The translations under genes and the position numbers were made by a program. A stretch of DNA of 10,311 bases, taken from Nitrospira sp. Lineage in GTDB: Bacteria; Nitrospirota; Nitrospiria; Nitrospirales; Nitrospiraceae. Where the stretch lies: positions 1 through 10,311 of the forward strand of contig JACOEF010000237.1 of the NCBI GenBank assembly GCA_024998705.1, in the 5' to 3' direction. This document shows positions 1 to 6,705 of the stretch, in pieces. Position 1 is the first letter of the stretch, and each line of letters begins with the position of its first letter. A model generated the notes under the pieces. It searched no databases. It was not told where the DNA came from and worked only from the letters and a program-made list of their open reading frames with translations.

Positions 1-704
1 CCCGGCGAGGCTACGCGATCTTTCAACACGGCCGGATGTGTCCCTTGCTCAAGGACCATGCGCGCCGCTCCGGCCAGCGTCTGCGCGGCCAGAACTTGCG
101 CAGTGGCCCGTGGCAATCCCATCAAGACGCCGCCGTCCGCCAACGCTTCGATCATGACGAACACATACGCCGGTCCGCTTCCGCTCAGGCCGGTCACGGC
201 ATCCATCAACCGCTCTTCCACCACGACGACTTCGCCGACCGATTCGAACAGGCATCGCACCCGATCCTGATCCTGAGACGACAACCCCGGCGCAAAGCTC
301 AGCGCCGTGACCCCTTCTCCGATAGTCGAGGGTGTGTTCGGCATGGCACGGGCCAGTCTGGTTGCTGTCTTGAGCTGCTTGTGCAGGCGGGAAAGTGGGT
401 ACCCGGCGGCGACAGAAATGAGGAGGGGGGTGGACGAGAGAATCGACGACAGGTCGGCCAACACCGAATCGAGCACCTGCGGTTCGACGCAGAGCACGAT
501 GAGTTCCGCCCCTTTCGCCGCTGCCCGGTTGTCGGCATGGACTGCGACTCCGAAACGCGTCGCCAGCAACTCACGACGCTGGGAGTGCGGGTCGCTGACC
601 GTGAGGTGCTCAGCGGAGGCCACGCCCTTTCGAAGCAGACCTGCCAGCAGAGACTCGGCCATATTGTCGCCGCCGATGAATGCGATTCTGGTCTCCGTCA
701 ACAT
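1..704 (-). CDS. proC: Pyrroline-5-carboxylate reductase, partial (C-terminus off the left edge)
   Basis: NADPH-dependent cytoplasmic enzyme that reduces 1-pyrroline-5-carboxylate to proline, the last step of proline synthesis. The minus frame is open from ATG at 704 to the window edge, giving 234 codons of a family usually about 270 long. It shows an N-terminal Rossmann segment (residues 7-16), the AMPNTP motif (120-125), the highly diagnostic GLSGSGPAYVF motif (172-182), and LKDRVASPG at the cut end. The ATG is followed directly by an in-frame TTG; no clear Shine-Dalgarno site is visible, though TATAAT lies just upstream of the ATG on this strand. Two odd residues: the dinucleotide-binding GxGxxA motif reads GGDNMA, with Asp13 for the second Gly, and the usual VKPQ motif reads VEPQ (Glu74). 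Each could come from one transition. The family assignment is secure; full activity is not. It is divergent from the HEAT-repeat gene. Confidence 0.95.
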   Translation of the reverse strand, partial: MLTETRIAFIGGDNMAESLLAGLLRKGVASAEHLTVSDPHSQRRELLATRFGVAVHADNRAAAKGAELIVLCVEPQVLDSVLADLSSILSSTPLLISVAAGYPLSRLHKQLKTATRLARAMPNTPSTIGEGVTALSFAPGLSSQDQDRVRCLFESVGEVVVVEERLMDAVTGLSGSGPAYVFVMIEALADGGVLMGLPRATAQVLAAQTLAGAARMVLEQGTHPAVLKDRVASP

Positions 705-740
705 GCGCGATTATACGGACGGCTTTCCCGCAGGCGCAAC

Positions 741-768
741 TTGCAACAGCCGGAAGGGGTTGTATACA
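741..768 (+). promoter_or_regulatory. Candidate sigma70-like promoter for the HEAT-repeat gene
   Basis: TTGCAA at 741-746 and TATACA at 763-768 are separated by 16 bases, in the 113-base gap between the divergent proC and HEAT-repeat genes. They lie about 50 bases ahead of the ATG at 818. This is a consensus match by eye only. Confidence 0.45.
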
Positions 769-817
769 GTGACGGCAGGGTTCGTGATCATCGTCTTTTC
801 AGCAGAATGGAGCAGAC

Positions 818-1894
818 ATGAGATGCATCCTTTCGCTCGTCACCCTGGGGACATTGCTCCTCTTGGGCGACCACAGCTGGGCACGCCGTGACGCCTTAAG
901 CGCCGAGCAAAAGAGTCAACTGGAACGAATCGATCGCGTGTTCATCGATGTCATTGCACTGTCGGACAAGGGCAGTATCGATGCCACACCATTGGCCGAG
1001 GTGGTTGCCGGTCGCATGAAAGAGTTCGACTACACGGTCGTAACCGATCCGGCCCAGCCGCACGATGTGGAACTGAAAATCAAGTGCGAGCAGCGAAAGA
1101 CCTGGGAAGGCAGCACGACAATGGGCAGCGATGCCGACCTTCCCGATGCTCCGTTACGAATCTGGAAAGGGCCGGCCTGCCAGCTCGGCTATCTCCTCAA
1201 CGGAAAGAAAATGACCTGGCGCAAAGAGGTCCGGACGGAGTTCGACGACGCCCAAGCCGCAGCGACAATCGCCAAGGCCGGCGATCCCGCCGCGTTTGCG
1301 ATGACCAAATTACAAGCCCGCCTGGAAGAGTACGATTTTCCGGCGCTCATCACCGCTGAGTGGGGACAGGAAGCGCGTCTGTTTCGCCTCTACGACGATC
1401 CAAAGACTCCCGTCGCGCGTAAGGTGAAGCTGGTGGCCCTGTTCGGCGAGCTCTTCTCCGTGAAGGCGATTCCCCGCCTCCTGGATGGATTGAACGGTGC
1501 GGATCGCAGCATCGCCAAAGCCTCGGCGCTGGCACTGGGCAATATCGGACAGAAAGACACCATCCCGGTGCTGATCAAAACGATGAAATCCGGCGCCCCG
1601 GATTTGCGCGCGCCGGCCGCCAAAGCCCTGGGCATCGTCGGCGCCTTACACGGGGACTTCACGATCGTGGATCCCCTACTCGAGACGCTGAACACCGAGG
1701 ATGTCGCCGTGAAAACCGAGGTCGCCTGGGCGCTCGGGAAATTGCCGGACATGCGGGCGTATGAGCCGCTGTTCACGCTCCAAAAGTCTCTCTATCGCGT
1801 CCACGAAAACGACGCCGATCCCAACCTGGTCAAATTGAAGGAAGTCGTCAATTGGAGCATCAAACAGATCGACACCTGGGAACACGTCCAGTAG
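818..1894 (+). CDS. Secreted HEAT-repeat (PBS-lyase-type) protein
   Basis: A 358-residue exported protein with no enzyme motif seen. Residues 1-22 form a signal peptide (basic start, Leu-rich core, cleavage likely after HSWA). An N-terminal domain (about 25-180) has no family I can name and contains Cys90 and Cys121, which could form a disulfide. Three clear HEAT-like helical repeats follow at about 217-245, 247-276 and 283-309, each with the A-x-A-L-G-x-[IL] type ending (ALALGNIG, AKALGIVG, AWALGKLP). HEAT repeats normally bind other proteins, so a periplasmic scaffold or assembly role is inferred. The ATG has GGAG at 809-812, five bases upstream. The stop is TAG. The downstream gene overlaps its 3' end by 43 bases, suggesting one transcript. 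No specific partner can be named. Confidence 0.85.
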   Translation: MRCILSLVTLGTLLLLGDHSWARRDALSAEQKSQLERIDRVFIDVIALSDKGSIDATPLAEVVAGRMKEFDYTVVTDPAQPHDVELKIKCEQRKTWEGSTTMGSDADLPDAPLRIWKGPACQLGYLLNGKKMTWRKEVRTEFDDAQAAATIAKAGDPAAFAMTKLQARLEEYDFPALITAEWGQEARLFRLYDDPKTPVARKVKLVALFGELFSVKAIPRLLDGLNGADRSIAKASALALGNIGQKDTIPVLIKTMKSGAPDLRAPAAKALGIVGALHGDFTIVDPLLETLNTEDVAVKTEVAWALGKLPDMRAYEPLFTLQKSLYRVHENDADPNLVKLKEVVNWSIKQIDTWEHVQ

Positions 1895-2448
1895 CAGCCG
1901 CTGCCGGTCTTCTCCGCTGCGGCAGGTCGGCCATACGGTGGACAGTTGCATGGCCCATCCTGACGGTGGCGCTCATTCTCTGCATCGCGGCCAACGGACA
2001 GGCTCAAGTGATGGGGGAAGAGGCGGAACTCGACCGCCTTCGGGCGAAGGCGGAAGATGCGATGGGCAATGACGATGCAGAAACTGCGGCGATGAGTATG
2101 GGCCGCGCGGCATTGATGGCCGCGCAACTCGCCAAGCGGCAGACTGAGTCGGCCACACGACAGACCTTCAACGCGACAGAACACCTCTACCGGTCGCAGG
2201 AACATGGCTATCGGGCCGTCTCCCTGTTTCGTCGAGCCGGCGGGGAACTCCCCGCCTCAGCCGGCGTATGCGGGAGTCTCCAACTAGCACAACTCGAACT
2301 GCGCCATGCTCAGGACGCTCTCAACGGGCCGGATGTTACAGAGGAGAAGAACACCGCCTCCCCTCGAAGGAAGGCGGCGCAACAGGGTATGGAAGACTGG
2401 TCTATCGTGCTGGATTCGATGCAAGGGGAATTTCGCTGCCCCTCCTAA
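1852..2448 (+). CDS. Small exported helical protein of unknown function
   Basis: I do not recognise this protein. The frame runs 198 codons from TTG at 1852, overlapping the HEAT-repeat gene by 43 bases. AAGGAAG at 1838-1844 lies seven bases before the TTG, so this start is plausible, but it gives an unusually long 30-residue tail before the hydrophobic core. No better in-frame start lies before the core. Residues 31-46 are hydrophobic and the segment ends NGQAQ, consistent with a signal peptide cleaved near residue 51. The mature part (about 147 residues) is Ala-, Glu- and Arg-rich and appears mostly helical, with a Cys pair (Cys140 and Cys196) that may be bonded. The overlap points to co-expression with the HEAT-repeat protein. 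The reading frame is well supported by signal peptide and composition; the start and function are uncertain. Confidence 0.6.
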   Translation: MEHQTDRHLGTRPVAAAAGLLRCGRSAIRWTVAWPILTVALILCIAANGQAQVMGEEAELDRLRAKAEDAMGNDDAETAAMSMGRAALMAAQLAKRQTESATRQTFNATEHLYRSQEHGYRAVSLFRRAGGELPASAGVCGSLQLAQLELRHAQDALNGPDVTEEKNTASPRRKAAQQGMEDWSIVLDSMQGEFRCPS

Positions 2449-2505
2449 GCCCGGACTATTCATGAATACCTGCTCCGTCGTCCGATCCTCTCGCCCGCAG
2501 AAAAG

Positions 2506-2606
2506 AGCTTATGGCATACAGCTTATAGCGTATGGCCGGACATCGAGAGAGGGTGTCTTTACTCTCAGCTATGTGCCACCTGTCATACGCTCTGACCCCG
2601 GCCATA
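2506..2606. repeat. Intergenic tandem plus inverted repeats between convergent genes
   Basis: This lies in the 222-base gap between a plus-strand gene ending at 2448 and the PIN gene ending at 2671. Two 14-base units starting AGCTTAT (2506-2519 and 2520-2533) match at 11 of 14 positions, all differences being transitions. The second unit runs into an arm, 2527-2539, which pairs with two downstream sites: AGCGTATG (2527-2534) with CATACGCT (2584-2591), and TATGGCCGG (2531-2539) with CCGGCCATA (2598-2606). The two pairings overlap, so they exclude each other. It may be a remnant of a short mobile repeat or a bidirectional terminator without a T-tract. No gene is seen in the gap. Confidence 0.6.
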
Positions 2607-2670
2607 TAGGATTCACGCTTCGCAGATGTCGAGCACGCAACTCGCGGGCTGTTTCCGCATCCTGCTCCTG

Positions 2671-3114
2671 CTAGTCGTCTTCCGGATTGATGATATGGAG
2701 TCCCGCCGGACGACAGGCCGCCAATAGCTGCTTGTCCGCGCTCACGACGGTCAGTCGGAGCGGCTTGAGTTCCAAGGCCAGGGCCAGGTGCAGCAGCTGC
2801 GGCGAGCGCAGCGCCGGATAGTCCAGGATCAGTTCCTTCGCCGCCAGGTACGTATCCATCGTCGGGGAAATGAACTGAAACAGTCCCTGCGAGGCCTCCA
2901 TCTCAAACTTGTACAACACCGAATAGCAGTCGTCCCGCGTGATCTCGCCCTGCTGGGCGCGAACGGAGAGGGCCGCGTAAAAATCCGTGACGCTCCACAT
3001 AGGCAGAATGGCCACCTTGCCACGTTTCACCATGAGCTTGTTCACGACCCGCGTGCCGCGTTCCATGCTGTACCGTTTCACCAACGCCGTGGAGTCGAAA
3101 TAGTAGTACGGCAT
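2671..3114 (-). CDS. PIN-domain protein (VapC-like toxin family), active site degenerate
   Basis: PIN-domain proteins are small metal-dependent RNases, often the toxin of a VapBC pair. This one has 147 residues, the usual length. The start shows the typical DSTALVKRY (residues 7-15), the middle has the AAL-x-x-R-x-x-x-G-E-I-T pattern (47-59), the LRSPQLLHLALAL helix (102-114) corresponds to the usual LR-x-x-D-A-L-H-L-A, and SADKQLL (125-131) is near the end. Asp7 and Asp127 are kept, but the Asp usually before A-L-H-L is Gln106, and the conserved Glu of the second helix appears to be Tyr46, with Asp44 nearby. RNase activity is therefore doubtful. The ATG lies one base after the stop of the small upstream gene, as in antitoxin-toxin operons. 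The stop is TAG. The fold call is secure; the toxin role is not. Confidence 0.85.
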   Translation of the reverse strand: MPYYYFDSTALVKRYSMERGTRVVNKLMVKRGKVAILPMWSVTDFYAALSVRAQQGEITRDDCYSVLYKFEMEASQGLFQFISPTMDTYLAAKELILDYPALRSPQLLHLALALELKPLRLTVVSADKQLLAACRPAGLHIINPEDD

Positions 3115-3115
3115 C

Positions 3116-3364
3116 CTAGACCCTCCCCTTTAAGAGACTGTCCGCCAACGGCGACTGGAGTTTGGAGAGGCGATCTTGCAATTCATCCAAGGGCAATTCC
3201 TCGTAGTAGCCCTGCTTGCGAAAAATACTCACGATGTTGCTCTTCAGCACCTGCTGCGTATCCGCCGCCAGCCGCTCGCGCAGCCGTTTCTTCATCGCCT
3301 GACTGGACAAACGGCGCCCGCCGTTGTCTTGCTCACCCGCTTTCCGGGTCCCTATTTTACGCAT
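3116..3364 (-). CDS. Small basic protein, probable antitoxin partner of the PIN protein
   Basis: An 82-residue protein encoded immediately upstream of the PIN gene, with only one base between its TAG stop and the next ATG. The ATG at 3364 is chosen because GAGGAG lies about six bases upstream; a GTG at 3394 would add ten residues and has no better site. The N-terminal third is rich in Arg, Lys and Gly, followed by a basic helix (MKKRLRERL, residues 24-32) and a C-terminal helical part (about 50-82) with DELQDRLSKLQ. I recognise no named antitoxin DNA-binding fold such as AbrB, RHH or Phd. The antitoxin label rests on size, order and spacing. It lies 34 bases downstream of the lipoprotein block on the same strand, so it may be read from that transcript; no separate promoter stands out. 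Confidence 0.6.
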   Translation of the reverse strand: MRKIGTRKAGEQDNGGRRLSSQAMKKRLRERLAADTQQVLKSNIVSIFRKQGYYEELPLDELQDRLSKLQSPLADSLLKGRV

Positions 3365-3398
3365 CCCTGCTCCTCTCTCCTGTGGTTGACTCACCGCG

Positions 3399-3626
3399 TT
3401 AACGACTGACCGGCGGCTGCGCCGCCTCTTTCAGACAACCGGACGGCGTGGCAGCCGAATCCGGCAAATCCATTTCCCCGTATACATGCGCGGCCACGGA
3501 TCTGGCCAGATCGGATGCAAACTCCTGCTGCATCACCCGCACCGCTTTGGCTGCGGCCTCACGCTCCGTGACATGCCCTTCCTTGCCGCCTTTCGACACG
3601 GCCCCGACCACGCGATGGGTCGCGAC
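3399..3626 (-). pseudogene. C-terminal remainder of the LPP20/LpoB-like lipoprotein beyond an in-frame TAG
   Basis: The frame of the upstream lipoprotein gene continues without shift for 75 codons after the TAG at 3629-3627, ending at TAA (3401-3399). The segment looks like genuine coding sequence joined to the preceding part: a strand-like VATHRVVGAV, a charged turn SKGGKEGHVTEREAAAKA, and an amphipathic helix running to AAHVYGEM. It would complete the C-terminal alpha/beta domain begun before the stop. There is no convincing internal start with a ribosome binding site, so it is probably not a gene on its own. Either the upstream protein is truncated here, the stop is read through, or the base is a sequence error. 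Confidence 0.7.
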
Positions 3627-4529
3627 CTACTCGATCACGGACTCTGCACACCAGCGCACATATCGAAAATGAGGATCATTCACCTCGATCGGCCAGAGAC
3701 GCACCGACCCCTTCATGAGCAGCTCCGGCGGTACGGTACTGGCTCCAGCGCCCCGTCCCACCACCGTGAACCCCTCCTGCATGAGACCGTCCACCAGCGC
3801 CCGCTCCAACGGCTCGGCTTGATCGCCGGACAGATCGACGGCCATGACGAGATTCTTCGAGAGATACTGTTCCAATTCAGCGATCAATTCAGCCACGCGA
3901 TACGTCGAGGAGTTGCCCTGGCCGTTCTGGCGCACGACACGCAAGTCGGCGTTGTACGCCTCGCGCAGCACCAGATTCTTGGCCGCGCGTTTAAGATTCC
4001 GCACATGGGAGAGTTTATCCTCGGTCTGATGGGCTTCGGTCACTTCCGTCTGGATCGTACGATCCAGTTCCGTGAGGCGTTCCACCATCGCCGATTCGGC
4101 TTGCGCCCGGTTCATGCCTGCCAGAGCATAGTACTGTCGCGTCGTTTGGTCAAACCAGGTATCCAACACTTGTACGTTTTCCAGTACCTTGTCGGTGGTC
4201 ACGCGGGTCACAGTGTCCAGCGTGAGACGACGTTCCGTGCGCGTCTGCCCGCGGGACTCTACCACCAAATACGATTCCCAATCTTTCGCTTGTGCCGTAA
4301 TCTCGGCTTTGAAAATTCTCGAGACTGCGGCATACGCCTGCTCGGTCGCCTGCGGACGCGAATCGGCCTGGCCCACTCCCGTCAAATACTGGGCGGAAGG
4401 AAACTGGGGACTGCCTCCATCGATCCAGGACGGACGAGTCGCCCCCCCGAACCATCCGCAGCCGGCGATGATCAGCCACACGCACGCCGAAAAGACGACC
4501 TGTCTCCCGCGACCCATGACGACACTCAT
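3627..4529 (-). CDS. LPP20-family lipoprotein with LpoB/TolB-like C-terminal part, cut by an in-frame TAG
   Basis: A 300-residue lipoprotein as it stands; 376 codons if the TAG at 3629-3627 were read. The ATG at 4529 overlaps the TGA of the upstream TPR-lipoprotein gene as ATGA, so translation is coupled. Residues 1-23 form a lipoprotein signal with lipobox IIAGC (Cys24). Residues about 34-140 are an LPP20 domain: PSW start, YLTGVGQA, A-x-x-x-A, a helix with I-F-K-A-E-I, and Y-Y-A-L-A near the end. A charged, probably coiled-coil stretch spans 141-225. From 226 on, an alpha/beta segment (LERALVDGLMQEGFTVVGRG, LLMKGSVRLWP) recalls the LpoB/TolB N-terminal type of fold, seen in peptidoglycan-synthase activators. 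The stop falls inside this domain, so loss of the last strands and helix would probably unfold it. The family call is good; the state of the gene is open. Confidence 0.8.
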   Translation of the reverse strand: MSVVMGRGRQVVFSACVWLIIAGCGWFGGATRPSWIDGGSPQFPSAQYLTGVGQADSRPQATEQAYAAVSRIFKAEITAQAKDWESYLVVESRGQTRTERRLTLDTVTRVTTDKVLENVQVLDTWFDQTTRQYYALAGMNRAQAESAMVERLTELDRTIQTEVTEAHQTEDKLSHVRNLKRAAKNLVLREAYNADLRVVRQNGQGNSSTYRVAELIAELEQYLSKNLVMAVDLSGDQAEPLERALVDGLMQEGFTVVGRGAGASTVPPELLMKGSVRLWPIEVNDPHFRYVRWCAESVIE

Positions 4530-5956
4530 AACACCACCCGTTCGATCAGGAAGACTGTCTGCCCGGCGCGAAGAACCAGCGGTCGGGACACACCGGCTTG
4601 CGGCGCTCCGCCGTTTCGCACGACCGGCTGAATGCGGCTCTCATATTCGCCGGCCGGCACCCACAAACGGGAGATCTGAATTTCATCGGGCAAAGTGCGC
4701 CAGCTCCTTGTATCGGCGACTTCGGACGCCACCGCCAGGCCGTGGGACAGCAGGCCTACCAACAACCCGACCCACTGCGCATCTCCCTTGTTGACGGCAT
4801 GTTGGGTGCCACGTGTCGCCGCTTCGGCTGCAGCAAACTTCACGGCGGCCCGCGCCAGTGCCTTGGTTGTGATTCCGGGCATGCGGTCAGAGAGAGATTT
4901 CTCCGCCAATGCCGTGCCGTTATAGACCAACTGCGATTGTCCGGTGACCGGCGTTCCCGTCCGAGGCACCAAGGTGATCGATTCGTGCGAGACCTGTGTT
5001 TTTTGTGGCACCAATCGAGGTAGGGCCACCCGCACGACGCGGCCGTTCAGGCCATACAACACGCTGTCGGCCACACGCCGCTCCTGGCGGTTGGACGCGT
5101 GGATCACGCCTCGATTCAGCAGGACCAATTGCAGCGCGCTCAGACTGACCGGAAGGTCGAGATTCATCTCTTCCTTGCGCGGCGCGCGGCCATTATAACC
5201 GATCACTACCACCTGAGCGAGATCGGGATTCCCCTGCAGCGACACCCATGCCGTGTCAGGGAACTGCCGACGATACTCTTCAAACTCAGTCGTCATATGC
5301 AGCGAATCAGAGGTTCGGAGCAGGTCCGCGCGCAACATCGGCGGCATGGGCATGCGGGCCCACCCGCGCGTCGATTCATAAATGTCATAGGCCTTGCGGT
5401 ACGCGATGAAGGCATCGTTGAGCTCACCCGTCGCCTCGTACAACACGCCGCTCAGGTAACGCGCAAAGGCATCTTCGCGATACCCGTCTTTTTCATTGGC
5501 GCTGTCGGAGAGCACGTTTAATCGATGGTCGATCTGCCGCGCCTCCACCACCGCCTCCGCCAGCTGCCCCATGGCGGCATAATTGAGCGCCTTGATCACA
5601 TTGATCATCACGTGTTCGTACGGATCTCCCTCATACGGCAACATGTTGTCGTTGGTAAGGAAGGCCGCCGTTTCGGTGCGGATCGTGCGGGTGTACAACC
5701 GTTCCACTTCGAGGGAGGCCTGTTCGAGGAGACTGTTGCTCTGAACGTAGTCGCCGGCGAGATGGAGTGTCATCCCGCGATCCATGCTGTACAACAGGCG
5801 ATTGCGCCCGCCGTATTCGGACTCGGCCTCGGCCATGATGGCATCCGCTCGTCGGGGGTCGTTCGCCAGCAAACTCTGATCGATGAGGAGATAGTGATTG
5901 GTGGAGAGCCCGCACCCCGAGAGGGCCCACAACAGGCCCATGAACACAACGGGCAT
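4526..5956 (-). CDS. TPR-type lipoprotein resembling COG3014
   Basis: A large uncharacterised lipoprotein, 476 residues from the ATG at 5956. The lipobox is ALSGC with Cys15. The N-terminal half (about 20-215) is helical with TPR-like repeats (MTLHLAGDYVQSNSLLEQA; ALNYAAMGQLAEAVVEA; LSGVLYEATGELNDAFIAY). The second half is a beta-rich region ending with DTRSWRTLPDEIQISRL and a LVLRAGQTVFLIERV strand, features I associate with the COG3014 family found beside lpoB-like genes. The start is uncertain: the ATG gives a signal without basic residues, the open frame reaches GTG at 6094 inside the LpoB-like gene, and an ATT at 5971 would add SRPW and sit well behind GGGGAGG, which lies in a hairpin. 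The ATG downstream of the hairpin is the conservative choice. The stop overlaps the next ATG by four bases, so the products are probably made together. The exact role is unknown. Confidence 0.82.
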   Translation of the reverse strand: MPVVFMGLLWALSGCGLSTNHYLLIDQSLLANDPRRADAIMAEAESEYGGRNRLLYSMDRGMTLHLAGDYVQSNSLLEQASLEVERLYTRTIRTETAAFLTNDNMLPYEGDPYEHVMINVIKALNYAAMGQLAEAVVEARQIDHRLNVLSDSANEKDGYREDAFARYLSGVLYEATGELNDAFIAYRKAYDIYESTRGWARMPMPPMLRADLLRTSDSLHMTTEFEEYRRQFPDTAWVSLQGNPDLAQVVVIGYNGRAPRKEEMNLDLPVSLSALQLVLLNRGVIHASNRQERRVADSVLYGLNGRVVRVALPRLVPQKTQVSHESITLVPRTGTPVTGQSQLVYNGTALAEKSLSDRMPGITTKALARAAVKFAAAEAATRGTQHAVNKGDAQWVGLLVGLLSHGLAVASEVADTRSWRTLPDEIQISRLWVPAGEYESRIQPVVRNGGAPQAGVSRPLVLRAGQTVFLIERVVL

Positions 5957-5974
5957 CCAGGGACGGGAAATGAA

Positions 5975-5998
5975 ACGGCCTCCCCGAGGGGAGGCCGT
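5975..5998 (-). terminator. GC-rich hairpin between the LpoB-like and TPR-lipoprotein genes (attenuator, terminator or SD-masking stem)
   Basis: A near-perfect palindrome with a ten-base-pair stem (ACGGCCTCCC / GGGAGGCCGT) and a four-base loop, starting 38 bases after the TAG of the LpoB-like gene. On the minus strand it is followed by TTTCATTTCCC, a weak T-rich tail like that of an intrinsic terminator. The 3' arm contains GGGGAGG, a perfect Shine-Dalgarno sequence, so the stem would also mask that site. Partial termination that lowers expression of the downstream genes is the simplest reading. Confidence 0.6.
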
Positions 5999-6036
5999 GG
6001 TCGATGGGAAGTGGCGTCTCAACAGAATACGTCGGG

Positions 6037-6666
6037 CTAAAAAATCGTTCGTTTCTTTTCGACGACTTTCTTGATCTTCTTCTGCCCGAACCACGCCTTC
6101 ACATTATTTTCCATATCCACCATTTCCAGATCGATCTGATAGAAGATCGCTTTGGCCCCATCCTGTTCATCTAAAATGGTGGAGATGCTGCCGCGCATCA
6201 TGTAATCCGCGCCAATTTCTTTCCCGGGTGCTTTCTGCGTGTCCTCACGGGCGTGCACAGCCTGCTCACGTCGCTCCTCCCGCACCTCTTCACGCTCGCC
6301 CTTGCCGGCGACGAAGGTCACTTTTTGCGAGTTCGTGAGCTCCCGCTCCAGATCATTCACAAACGTCTGCACATTGATATGTTCATGGCTCTTATTGAGG
6401 ACGGTCCCGACTATGACGACCGGCTGACGATTCTTGCCCTTGGTGAAATTACCGAGCCAGGGATTGCCCAAGGCTTCTTTCACCATTGCTTCGGCCACCA
6501 TTTGCGAATCCGTGTCGTTCCAACGCCCGCTGAGGTCCGTGACGACACCCGTGTCAACACGCGTGACCTTTGTTTCGTGGCCACATCCGCTGGCGATCGC
6601 AGCCGCCCCCACCAGCACCACCGTCGCGAAGGTTCGCCCGACTGAACAATCTCGCCACTCGATCAT
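6037..6666 (-). CDS. LpoB-like outer-membrane lipoprotein (penicillin-binding-protein activator family)
   Basis: A 209-residue lipoprotein of the LpoB family (COG3417). In enterobacteria LpoB reaches from the outer membrane through peptidoglycan and activates the synthase PBP1b. The signal peptide ends in the lipobox IASGC (Cys28). The family opening TRVDTGVVTDLSGRWNDTDS (residues 35-54) is very well kept, followed by VVIVGTVLNKSHEHIN (83-98), the helical VNDLERELTNS (103-113), a highly charged Glu/Arg insertion (about 122-145), and GADYMMRGSISTILDE (152-167) with the final strands. The start ATG has GGAGG seven bases upstream. The gene lies 39 bases after the LPP20 gene; a GC-rich inverted repeat (6680-6684 with 6697-6701) sits in that gap. 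Whether it activates a PBP in this organism is inference; no PBP gene is in the window. The last codons overlap the widest open frame of the next gene. Confidence 0.92.
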   Translation of the reverse strand: MIEWRDCSVGRTFATVVLVGAAAIASGCGHETKVTRVDTGVVTDLSGRWNDTDSQMVAEAMVKEALGNPWLGNFTKGKNRQPVVIVGTVLNKSHEHINVQTFVNDLERELTNSQKVTFVAGKGEREEVREERREQAVHAREDTQKAPGKEIGADYMMRGSISTILDEQDGAKAIFYQIDLEMVDMENNVKAWFGQKKIKKVVEKKRTIF

Positions 6667-6705
6667 GCGCTCTCCTCCCGGCCGGACACGCCGGCACGGC
6701 CGCTA

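Noticed and set aside
36..821. Plus-strand open frame of 261 codons over the proC region
   Set aside because: The minus strand encodes clear ProC motifs throughout, so the plus frame is a shadow.
2626..2730. Short plus-strand frame starting ATGTCGAGC with a Leu-rich stretch
   Set aside because: No ribosome binding site and it overlaps the 3' end of the PIN gene in antisense; likely chance.
3412..3426. GGCGGC-TGC-GCCGCC hairpin as a terminator of the lipoprotein block
   Set aside because: It lies within the coding remainder (Ala-Ala-Gln-Pro-Pro codons) and has no T-tract after it on the minus strand.
3486..4631. Long plus-strand open frame of 381 codons
   Set aside because: It is antisense to the LPP20/LpoB-like lipoprotein gene, is rich in His and Arg as expected from a GC-rich shadow frame, and has no recognisable domain or ribosome binding site.
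5525..6040. Plus-strand open frame of 171 codons
   Set aside because: Antisense to the TPR-lipoprotein gene; the minus strand has a lipobox and family motifs, this one has none.
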